Notes under the pieces: generated by a model | Told to the model about the DNA's origin: nothing | Databases searched by the model: none | Seen by the model: only the letters and a program-made list of their open reading frames with translations | From: Shewanella decolorationis S12 | GTDB lineage: Bacteria > Pseudomonadota > Gammaproteobacteria > Enterobacterales > Shewanellaceae | Direction: 5' to 3' | Length of the DNA stretch: 64,000 nt | NCBI RefSeq assembly: GCF_000485795.1 | Contig: NZ_AXZL01000076.1 | Span: forward strand, 893,895-957,894 | Position numbers and translations under genes: made by a program | Shown: piece by piece, positions 45,461-53,025 of the stretch | Layout: each line of letters begins with the position of its first letter | Numbering within the stretch: position 1 is the first letter of the stretch

Positions 45461-46987
45461 ATGGCGATAGCCTGTGTACATACCCGAGCCAGTTGCGGTG
45501 TTGAAGCTCCAGAAGTCACGGTTGAAGTCCATCTTAGTAATGGCCTGCCCGCCTTTAATCTGGTGGGCTTGCCCGAAGCCTCGGTCAAAGAAGCGCGCGA
45601 GCGCGTGCGCAGCGCCTTGATCAATGCAGGGTTTGAATTCCCTATGCGGCGGATAACAGTCAATCTCGCGCCGGCGGACTTGCCTAAACAAGGTGGCCGT
45701 TACGATTTGCCCATCGCCATAGGTATTCTGGCGGCTTCGGAGCAAATCCCCGCCAGTAGCCTTAAAAACACCGAATTTGTTGGTGAACTCGCGCTCTCGG
45801 GGCAAATACGCCATTGCCAAGGGTTACTGCCCGCCATCATTGCGGCTAAACGTCATAATAATCAGTTAATTCTTCCCTTAGAGAATCGCCACGATGCCGA
45901 GCTTGTGGGCTATCACAGCGTCTATTTTGCTTCCCATCTGCAAAGCTTAGCCGCGTTTCTCCACGGACAAGCGCCACTGCCTATGCTCGAGCAACAGCTC
46001 GAATGGATTAGCGACGAGGCGCCAACCACCCAGCCTTGTCTGAGCGATGTCATAGGCCAGTATCAAGCTAAACAGGCCCTCGAAATCGCCGCGGCCGGAA
46101 ACCATAACCTATTGATGCTCGGCCCGCCGGGCACAGGTAAAACCATGTTAGCGAGCCGAATTATGGCACTATTGCCCATACTCAATTACGAAGAAGCCTT
46201 AGAGGTCGCCGCCATTCATTCGGTGGCGGGCATAAATATCAAACCGCAGGATTTTTTGAAGCGGCCATTTCGTGCGCCGCACCATACCAGTTCGTCCATC
46301 TCCTTGGTCGGCGGAGGCAGCATTCCTAAACCGGGGGAAATATCCCTCGCCCATCGCGGCGTGTTGTTTTTGGATGAAGTCGCCGAGTTCCCCCGTAAGG
46401 TGCTCGATTGTCTGCGTGAACCCATGGAAACGGGCGAAGTAGTGATCTCCCGCGCCGCCGCTAAGTTAACCTTTTTAAGTCGCTTTCAGTTGATCGCCGC
46501 CATGAATCCCAGTCCCAGCGGTGATATTGATGGCCCCAATCGCGCTACGCCCGATCAGGTTCAGCGTTATCTCGCTAGACTCTCAGGACCCTTTTTAGAT
46601 AGATTCGACCTCACCATCGAAGTCCCCAAACTCCCCGCGGGCACACTCACACAACCAACAACGACCGGCGAAACCAGTGATGAAATCGCCAAACGCGTCA
46701 AACGCGCCCGCGATATTCAACTCGCTAGGGCAGGCGTGCTCAACAGTGAACTCTCGGGAAAACAGCTCAAGCAATTCGGCGGCCTTAGCGACGCCGATTT
46801 AGGCTTTTTAGAGCAGAGTGTCGTTAAGCTCGGGTTATCCGTTCGCAGTTTCCATCGAATTCAACGTGTTGCCCGCACCATTGCCGATTTGGAACAAACC
46901 CCCAATACCGAACGGCGCCACCTCGCCCAAGCCTTAGGTTATCGCGCCATGGACAAGCTGTTAGCTCGCTTGTCCCAGCAGTATTAA
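45461..46987 (+). CDS. comM: ComM-family AAA+ helicase (Mg-chelatase-like, YifB)
   Basis: 508 residues. The N-terminal domain (VEVHLSNGLPAFNLVGLPEASVKEARERVRSAL, given in part) is followed by an AAA+ module with Walker A GPPGTGKTMLASR near 218, Walker B GVLFLDEVAEF near 300, and a C-terminal Mg-chelatase-type domain. ComM is a hexameric branch-migration helicase that integrates transforming DNA in Vibrio and Acinetobacter. The family is widespread in non-competent species too. Start at ATG 45461 with AAAAGGA upstream. Single gene. Confidence 0.92.
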   Translation: MAIACVHTRASCGVEAPEVTVEVHLSNGLPAFNLVGLPEASVKEARERVRSALINAGFEFPMRRITVNLAPADLPKQGGRYDLPIAIGILAASEQIPASSLKNTEFVGELALSGQIRHCQGLLPAIIAAKRHNNQLILPLENRHDAELVGYHSVYFASHLQSLAAFLHGQAPLPMLEQQLEWISDEAPTTQPCLSDVIGQYQAKQALEIAAAGNHNLLMLGPPGTGKTMLASRIMALLPILNYEEALEVAAIHSVAGINIKPQDFLKRPFRAPHHTSSSISLVGGGSIPKPGEISLAHRGVLFLDEVAEFPRKVLDCLREPMETGEVVISRAAAKLTFLSRFQLIAAMNPSPSGDIDGPNRATPDQVQRYLARLSGPFLDRFDLTIEVPKLPAGTLTQPTTTGETSDEIAKRVKRARDIQLARAGVLNSELSGKQLKQFGGLSDADLGFLEQSVVKLGLSVRSFHRIQRVARTIADLEQTPNTERRHLAQALGYRAMDKLLARLSQQY

Positions 46988-46998
46988 TGCTCGACATG

Positions 46999-47016
46999 TT
47001 ATACCAATCGTATTAA
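46999..47016. repeat. Short dispersed intergenic motif
   Basis: TTATACCAATCGTATTAA, identical over 18 bases to 63832-63849 at the end of the window. It is a recurring intergenic sequence, probably the edge of a dispersed element. Confidence 0.55.
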
Positions 47017-47101
47017 CAAATGCCCCGACCAGCTGCCGTAAGATTGAGCCAAACGCCGACACCGAGTAACATAGGCCTCCAATTTTTATCAGGAGGTACT
47101 A

Positions 47102-48004
47102 ATGGGGACGCTGTTTTCACAATTAAAAGGCTGCATAGCCTTCTTAGGTTATGTCGTGAATACCTTGTTTTGGGTTGTACCTATTATGCTGGGCAGCCTG
47201 ATAAAGCTTATTCCTCTGCCGCCACTGAGAACGGCCATCAGCTACTTTCTCGACTTTTGCGCAAGTGCTTGGATCAGCGTCAATGGCGTGATTGAGCGTG
47301 TACTGCACCCAGTCGACGTCGAACTCACGGGTGACACCCAATTCTCAACCAAAGAATGGTATATGGTGATTGCTAACCATCAATCTTGGGTGGATATTTT
47401 AATCCTGCAACGGGTGTTTAACCGCCGCATTCCCTTCCTGAAGTTCTTCCTCAAACAGGAACTGATTTATGTGCCAGTGTTAGGACTCGCGTGGTGGGCA
47501 TTGGACTTTCCCTTTATGCGCCGCTATAGCACGGCACAGCTGAAGAAAAATCCAAAGCTCAAGGGCAAAGATATTGAAATTACACGTAAAGCCTGCGCGA
47601 AATTTAAGACAAAACCCGTCAGCGTAATGAACTTTGTCGAGGGCACACGCTTTACCAAGGCTAAACACAAAAAGCAAAACTCACAGTTCCAACATCTGTT
47701 AAAACCCAAAGCGGGTGGCATGGCCTTCGCGCTATCGGCGATGGGAGAACAGATCCACAAGTTAGTGGATGTTGCGATTTACTACCCTGGCCCTGTCCCA
47801 AGCTTTTGGGACTACCTGACAGGCAAGCTGCCAAAGGTTAAAGTACACATCAAAGTGAGCGATATTGCGCCGGACATGCGTGGTGACTACGTGAATGATC
47901 GTGATTTCAAAATCAGCTTCCAAGAACAATTGAATGAACTTTGGCTCGCTAAAGATCAAGTGATCAGCCAATTGGCTGGTCAAGCGGACCAAGAAGTAAG
48001 GTAA
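47102..48004 (+). CDS. Acyltransferase, PlsC family (first of tandem pair)
   Basis: 300-residue 1-acyl-glycerol-3-phosphate acyltransferase-fold protein resembling YihG. An N-terminal hydrophobic segment precedes motif I NHQSWVDIL (catalytic H-x4-D), motif II region FLKFFLKQELIYVP, motif III VEGTRFT and motif IV near DVAIYYPG. Perfect ribosome site AGGAGGT. Likely membrane-associated and active on lysophospholipids. Followed after 7 bp by a close paralogue, so the pair is co-transcribed. Confidence 0.9.
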   Translation: MGTLFSQLKGCIAFLGYVVNTLFWVVPIMLGSLIKLIPLPPLRTAISYFLDFCASAWISVNGVIERVLHPVDVELTGDTQFSTKEWYMVIANHQSWVDILILQRVFNRRIPFLKFFLKQELIYVPVLGLAWWALDFPFMRRYSTAQLKKNPKLKGKDIEITRKACAKFKTKPVSVMNFVEGTRFTKAKHKKQNSQFQHLLKPKAGGMAFALSAMGEQIHKLVDVAIYYPGPVPSFWDYLTGKLPKVKVHIKVSDIAPDMRGDYVNDRDFKISFQEQLNELWLAKDQVISQLAGQADQEVR

Positions 48005-48011
48005 AACCTCT

Positions 48012-48953
48012 ATGTTGAATTTCCTTCCCGGCCCAGTGCTGTTTATTCTCAGTCTGAGCCTGCTGATCATTAATACCGCTCTTTGGGGAACCTTAGTTTG
48101 CCTCGGTGGTTTAGTGAAAATGTTGATGCCAGCTCAAGGTGCACGTAATGCCGTAACCGGACTGATGAACCGTTTTATGTGGGCATGGGCGAGTTGCAAT
48201 GGTGGCATTTTATATTTGATAGCCAAAATCGAGTGGGATGTCCAAGGCCTTGAAGGGTTGGATAAAAACGGCTGGTACTTGTTAATCAGTAACCACCTCA
48301 GTGGCTTTGATATTGCTGCGCAGACCTATCTGCTGCGTAACCACATACCTATGCTGAAGTTCTTTCTCAAGAAAGAGCTGATCTATGTCCCCATTATGGG
48401 CCTAGGTTGCTGGGCGCTCGACATGCCCTTTATGGACAGAACCAGCCCTGCAAAACTCAAGAAAAATCCAAAGCTTAAGGGTAAAGATTTAGCCACCACT
48501 CGCCGCGCCTGTGAGAAGTTTAAAAATATGCCCACCTCGATCATTAACTATGTTGAGGGCAGCCGCTTTACCGAAGACAAGCGCCAGCGTCAGGATTCAC
48601 CTTACCGCCATTTACTCCGTCCCAAGGCGGGCGGTATTGCCTTTACCCTGTCGGCCATGGGCGAGCAATTTACCAATCTGTTGGATGTGACCTTAGTGTA
48701 CCCCGATGCACCGGATGATGTATTATTCGGCGTGATGAACGGCAAAGTGCGTAAGATAGTGGTGCGAGTTCGCGCCTTACCAGTACCGCAGGTCGATGCG
48801 ACTCGCTACTTTGCCGAATCCGAGTACCGCGTCGAGTTTCAACGTTGGTTAAACCAAATTTGGGCCGAGAAAGACGAGCAAATCGATGCGCTATTACTGC
48901 AACATCGACAGCTAACTGACAGTGCCACCAGCACCCACACACAGCTTCACTAA
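48012..48953 (+). CDS. Acyltransferase, PlsC family (second of tandem pair)
   Basis: 313 residues, paralogue of the preceding gene: NHLSGFDIAAQ in motif I, FLKKELIYVPIMGLGCWALDMPFM, KKNPKLKGKDLATTRRACEKF and VEGSRFTEDK. Substitution of Q-S-W-V by L-S-G-F within motif I suggests different acyl or acceptor preference. Extended C-terminus after residue 290. Both copies keep all catalytic residues, so both are probably active. Confidence 0.9.
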   Translation: MLNFLPGPVLFILSLSLLIINTALWGTLVCLGGLVKMLMPAQGARNAVTGLMNRFMWAWASCNGGILYLIAKIEWDVQGLEGLDKNGWYLLISNHLSGFDIAAQTYLLRNHIPMLKFFLKKELIYVPIMGLGCWALDMPFMDRTSPAKLKKNPKLKGKDLATTRRACEKFKNMPTSIINYVEGSRFTEDKRQRQDSPYRHLLRPKAGGIAFTLSAMGEQFTNLLDVTLVYPDAPDDVLFGVMNGKVRKIVVRVRALPVPQVDATRYFAESEYRVEFQRWLNQIWAEKDEQIDALLLQHRQLTDSATSTHTQLH

Positions 48954-49013
48954 TACAGATTTACGAATACAGCTTCACTGACGTAAAGTGAGTCGATAGC
49001 GGGTTAGGCTTAC

Positions 49014-49487
49014 CTAGCCCGCTGATTCCGCCTCAAGCTGTACCAGCCTCGTTGCCACTTGCGCTAATTCGGTTTCATTAAACACGCTCACACCCGCCGC
49101 CTGTAGTAATTCCGCCGTTATTCCCTGTCCTGCGATTAAACGTTTACTGAAAGTGCCATCATAAATATGTTGATTACCACAGGAAGGACTACGCGCCTTT
49201 AAAATCGCAATTTTGATACCTTGATCCTGAGCCAGAGCAAGCGCCTTTTGTGCCCCCAACTGAAAGGCCGCAGTCACATCCTCTCCCTGCGCCGTTAGCA
49301 CTACCTCACCAACACGTTCAGCCGCAGGCCTTGGTGTGGGTAATCCGCCCGCGCATTCGGGACAAAACGCCACTATGCGGCCTTCTCGCTGCCATCGCTG
49401 TATCCACTCATCTTGCAGCAGATTATGACCGCCGTCATAACGTACCGCCTGCCCGAGTAAACAACTGCTAATGAGGATTTTCTCCAT
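49014..49487 (-). CDS. DUF523 family protein
   Basis: 157 residues with the DUF523 cysteine pattern: SCLLGQAVRYDG near the N-terminus, FCPECAGGLPTPRPAAE and LKARSPSCGNQHIYDG. The conserved cysteines suggest metal or Fe-S binding. Biochemical role unknown; in some proteins it is fused to DUF1722. Stands alone, divergent from the GntR gene. Confidence 0.85.
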   Translation of the reverse strand: MEKILISSCLLGQAVRYDGGHNLLQDEWIQRWQREGRIVAFCPECAGGLPTPRPAAERVGEVVLTAQGEDVTAAFQLGAQKALALAQDQGIKIAILKARSPSCGNQHIYDGTFSKRLIAGQGITAELLQAAGVSVFNETELAQVATRLVQLEAESAG

Positions 49488-49642
49488 CCTGTCCCCCTAA
49501 TACCTTAACCCCCTGTACCTAACCCCTGTGTGCCTTAACTCTGTGAGTACCGACCAATGCCTTCTCAGCATTGTACTCAATAAGTCGCAATGGGGTAAAA
49601 GCTGCGTTTTATCGCACTATCAGCTCACACGCCAAACGCCAA

Positions 49643-49654
49643 ATTGTCGACAAT
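49643..49654. promoter_or_regulatory. Probable GntR operator 1
   Basis: ATTGTCGACAAT, perfect 12-bp palindrome, first of three in the spacer before the GntR gene. The most likely ligand-binding regulator is the adjacent GntR protein. Confidence 0.6.
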
Positions 49655-49774
49655 TATCATTTTAAAAATAGAGAAGATAAAATAATCAAAATCAATAAAA
49701 TTATAAAATAATAATAAAATACAACAATCAACACAATTTAAATCAGATATATAGACTTACGTCTAAGTAAACAT

Positions 49775-49786
49775 ATTGTTGACAAT
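49775..49786. promoter_or_regulatory. Probable GntR operator 2
   Basis: ATTGTTGACAAT, one base different from the other two copies. Confidence 0.55.
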
Positions 49787-49813
49787 AACCTTTGGCGGGA
49801 CTATTTTTTACCC

Positions 49814-49825
49814 ATTGTCGACAAT
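49814..49825. promoter_or_regulatory. Probable GntR operator 3
   Basis: ATTGTCGACAAT, exact copy of operator 1, 27 bases upstream of the chosen GntR start; binding here would block transcription or translation of the operon's first gene. Confidence 0.6.
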
Positions 49826-49851
49826 CCAGCAATCAACGAGTGATGCGCAGT

Positions 49852-50640
49852 ATGTTGAAGCAAGAGACCATATTCCCAACAGATGACACCCCAAGCTCAG
49901 TGGCTCATGCCGCGACGAGCCCAACGAATAAGGTGAAATCCCTCGCCAGCGAAAAATCGTCGACCACCTTAGCCGATCAAATTTTGGTGCAAATACAAAC
50001 CAGCATCATCAAGGGCGAACTGCCTGCGGGCAGTAAGATCAACGAGCAAGCCCTTGCCGAAAAATATGGCATCAGCCGCGGCCCAACCCGCGAAGCACTG
50101 CAAACCTTAGAAAGACAACGTCTCGTTGTCCGCGCGCCCCATGTAGGTGCCCGTGTTGCTCAACTGACTGTGAGCGAGTTAAACGATTTATATCAATTAC
50201 GTAGCGTGCTAGAAGGTATGGCCTGCGAACTCGCCGCTAGCCGCATTACCCCAGAACAGCTTGCGAAGTTGCAAGACCTGCTCGCCGTGCAAGAAACCGC
50301 GCTGGCTAATGGCGATACCTATTTCCAAGAGGAAGGCGATGTCGACTTCCACTATCAAATCATCCAAGCCAGCGGCAATAAGCATCTGCAAGAAACCTTA
50401 ATTGGCGGGCTCTACCATCTGCTGCGGATGTATCGCTATCAGTGCACCAATAAGAATCGACCAGTAAAAGCCATTGCCGAACATAGACGTATCGTCGAGG
50501 CCATCGCCCAGCGTGATGGTGAACTCGCCAGCCTGTTGATGCGTCGCCATATAGAGCAAGGCCGTAAAAATACCGAATTACGCTTGATTGAATTACAAGC
50601 TAACGCCGCCGCGAAAGAAACCTTAGCCAATATCAGCTAA
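49852..50640 (+). CDS. GntR-family (FadR/FCD-type) regulator of the 2-methylcitrate operon
   Basis: About 262 residues. Winged helix-turn-helix (INEQALAEKYGISRGPTREALQTLERQRLV, given in part: LAEKYGISRGPTREAL) near residues 60-100, then an all-helical FCD effector domain (LYQLRSVLEGMACELAA, DVDFHYQIIQASGN). Start taken at the ATG at 49852; an in-frame TTG lies at 49792 and an ATG at 49843. First gene of GntR-prpB-prpC-acnD-prpF, so it should autoregulate and control propionate catabolism. I recall the name PrpQ for this regulator in Shewanella regulon work but cannot verify it. Confidence 0.85.
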   Translation: MLKQETIFPTDDTPSSVAHAATSPTNKVKSLASEKSSTTLADQILVQIQTSIIKGELPAGSKINEQALAEKYGISRGPTREALQTLERQRLVVRAPHVGARVAQLTVSELNDLYQLRSVLEGMACELAASRITPEQLAKLQDLLAVQETALANGDTYFQEEGDVDFHYQIIQASGNKHLQETLIGGLYHLLRMYRYQCTNKNRPVKAIAEHRRIVEAIAQRDGELASLLMRRHIEQGRKNTELRLIELQANAAAKETLANIS

Positions 50641-50703
50641 GTCGCAGCCCATAAGCATCGAATACTGAACACTCAGTACCCTAAATAGGATAAGGACAAG
50701 ACC

Positions 50704-51582
50704 ATGACCCAAAGCGCAGGATTACGTTTTCGCCAAGCTCTTGCTAACTCAAAACCGCTGCAAATCGTCGGCACCACCAATGCCTATTTCGCCCTGATGG
50801 CGGAGCAAACGGGTTTCCAAGCCCTGTATCTGTCGGGCGCAGGTGTAGCGAACGCCTCTTACGGTTTACCGGATTTAGGCATGACCTCGATGAACGACGT
50901 GCTGATCGATGCCGGTCGTATCACCTCGGCAACCAAACTGCCACTGCTGGTCGATATTGACACAGGTTGGGGCGGCGCCTTCAACATCGCCCGCACCATT
51001 AAAGAATTTGAGAAAATCGGTGTTGCCGCGGTGCACATGGAAGACCAAGTATCGCAAAAACGTTGTGGCCACAGACCCAACAAAGCAGTCGTCAGCACAG
51101 AGGAAATGGTTGACCGTATCAAGGCCGCCGTCGATGCCCGCACCGATCCTAACTTTGTGATCATGGCGCGTACCGATGCGGTTGCCGTTGAAGGTGTAGA
51201 AGCGGGTATCGAACGTGCAAAAGCCTATATCGCCGCGGGTGCCGACATGATTTTCGCCGAAGCCTTAACTGAACTCGACCAATATCGTCACTTCAAAGCC
51301 CAAGTTAACGCGCCAATCCTGGCGAACATGACCGAATTTGGCCAAACCCAATTGTTCAATAAAGAAGAACTTGCCGAAGCGGGCGCCGACATGGTGCTTT
51401 ACCCACTCGGTACTTTCCGCGCAGCTAACCAAGCCGCACTGAAAGTGATGCAAGCGCTGATGAATGATGGTCATCAACGCAATGTCTTAGACACTATGCA
51501 GACCCGAGCGGATCTGTATAAGTACTTGGGCTACCACGCCTTTGAAGACAAGTTAGATCAATTGTTTAGCCAAGATAAGTAA
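50704..51582 (+). CDS. prpB: 2-methylisocitrate lyase
   Basis: 292 residues, isocitrate-lyase/PEP-mutase superfamily. It cleaves 2-methylisocitrate to succinate and pyruvate, the last step of the cycle. Key features are the YLSGAGVANASYGLPD loop, LVDIDTGWGG (Mg site) and the catalytic Cys in KRCGHRPNK. RBS AAGGACAAG. 63 bases after the GntR gene. Confidence 0.97.
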   Translation: MTQSAGLRFRQALANSKPLQIVGTTNAYFALMAEQTGFQALYLSGAGVANASYGLPDLGMTSMNDVLIDAGRITSATKLPLLVDIDTGWGGAFNIARTIKEFEKIGVAAVHMEDQVSQKRCGHRPNKAVVSTEEMVDRIKAAVDARTDPNFVIMARTDAVAVEGVEAGIERAKAYIAAGADMIFAEALTELDQYRHFKAQVNAPILANMTEFGQTQLFNKEELAEAGADMVLYPLGTFRAANQAALKVMQALMNDGHQRNVLDTMQTRADLYKYLGYHAFEDKLDQLFSQDK

Positions 51583-51817
51583 AAGATAAGTACAGACCAT
51601 GGACGTCAGTAGAAGCTTTGGCTTCGCGTTGTTACTGATACCCAGATGCGCGAGCCGCGACCTCACATAACGGCTCATGCATCACCGACACGCTGCAACC
51701 CTACATAAGGCTAAAACTCTGTATTTAGTCAACATTTATGCAGCTTTAACCAAAAAGGTAGACGGCTAATATTGAGCCTGTCTGCAATAACCATAGCGTT
51801 AACGGAAGGGAAGAATT

Positions 51818-52945
51818 ATGTCAGACGCAAAAAAATTAAGTGGTGCTGGATTACGTGGCCAGAGCGCGGGTGAGACTGCACTAAGTACTGTAGGTGTATC
51901 GGGTAGCGGCCTGACCTACCGCGGTTACGATGTAAAAGATCTGGCCGAAAACGCCACCTTCGAAGAAGTCGCCTACCTGATCCTTTACGGTGAGCTGCCA
52001 ACCACAGCACAACTCGAGGCCTATAAGACCAAACTTAAGGGCATGCGCGGCCTGCCACAGGCATTAAAAGAAGTGTTAGAGCGCATCCCTGCCGATGCTC
52101 ATCCAATGGATGTGATGCGTACTGGTTGCTCTATGCTGGGTAACCTCGAAGCCGAGCACAACTTTAGCGAGCAAAGCCAAATTGCCGACCGTTTACTGGC
52201 GGCTTTCCCATCGATCATTTGCTACTGGTATCGCTTTAGCCACGATGGCGTACGCATCGATACAGAAACCGATGACAATCAAATCGGCGCCCATTTCTTA
52301 CACCTGCTGCACGGCAAAGCCCCATCGGCGCTGCACGCTAAAGTAATGGACGTTTCGTTAATTCTGTATGCAGAGCATGAGTTTAACGCTTCAACCTTTA
52401 CCGCCCGTGTGTGTGCATCGACCCTGTCGGACATGCATTCTTGCGTAACTGGCGCAATCGGTTCACTACGTGGCCCACTGCATGGCGGCGCCAACGAAGC
52501 GGCGATGGAACTCATTCAAGATATGAAAGACGAAGCCGATGCCCGCGATGTGCTCATGGGTAAACTCGAGCGCAAAGAAAAGATTATGGGCTTTGGTCAC
52601 GCCATCTACCGAGATTCAGATCCTCGTAACGCCATCATCAAAGAATGGTCAGAAAAACTGGCCGCAGATTATGGCGATGATCGCCTCTACCGCGTATCGG
52701 TCGCCTGTGAAGCCCTGATGTGGGAACAGAAAAAACTCTTCTGTAACGCCGACTTCTTCCACGCCAGTGCTTACCACTTCATGGGCATTCCAACCAAGCT
52801 GTTTACCCCGATCTTCGTTTGTTCACGGGTAACGGGTTGGGCAGCACATGTGATGGAGCAGCGTTCAAACAACCGCATTATTCGTCCAAGTGCCGACTAT
52901 GTGGGTGTATCACCACGCAAAGTGGTACCCATTGCCAACCGTTAA
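51818..52945 (+). CDS. prpC: 2-methylcitrate synthase
   Basis: 375 residues of the citrate-synthase family. It condenses propionyl-CoA with oxaloacetate. Active-site segments are LHGGANEAAMELI and GFGHAIYRDSDPR, with the conserved Asp/Arg region near FFHASAYHFMGIP. The shorter PrpC-type length and position between prpB and acnD separate it from GltA. A 235-bp spacer precedes it, containing no gene and no strong signal that I recognise; a weak hairpin GAAGC/GCTTC lies near 51611. Confidence 0.97.
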   Translation: MSDAKKLSGAGLRGQSAGETALSTVGVSGSGLTYRGYDVKDLAENATFEEVAYLILYGELPTTAQLEAYKTKLKGMRGLPQALKEVLERIPADAHPMDVMRTGCSMLGNLEAEHNFSEQSQIADRLLAAFPSIICYWYRFSHDGVRIDTETDDNQIGAHFLHLLHGKAPSALHAKVMDVSLILYAEHEFNASTFTARVCASTLSDMHSCVTGAIGSLRGPLHGGANEAAMELIQDMKDEADARDVLMGKLERKEKIMGFGHAIYRDSDPRNAIIKEWSEKLAADYGDDRLYRVSVACEALMWEQKKLFCNADFFHASAYHFMGIPTKLFTPIFVCSRVTGWAAHVMEQRSNNRIIRPSADYVGVSPRKVVPIANR

Positions 52946-53025
52946 GCAAAACTGACCACACTTAGCGCGAGACTTCACTCAAGGTGCGTCTCGCGCCGAC
53001 TTCATTTTCCGAAATGGATGATGTT

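Larger units (their letters stand above)
49488..49851. other. Intergenic region upstream of the prp operon with three operators
   Basis: 364 gene-free, AT-rich bases. They contain the palindrome ATTGTCGACAAT at 49643-49654 and 49814-49825 and the variant ATTGTTGACAAT at 49775-49786. The last site lies within 40 bases of the GntR start and the middle one overlaps the likely promoter zone. Confidence 0.7.
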
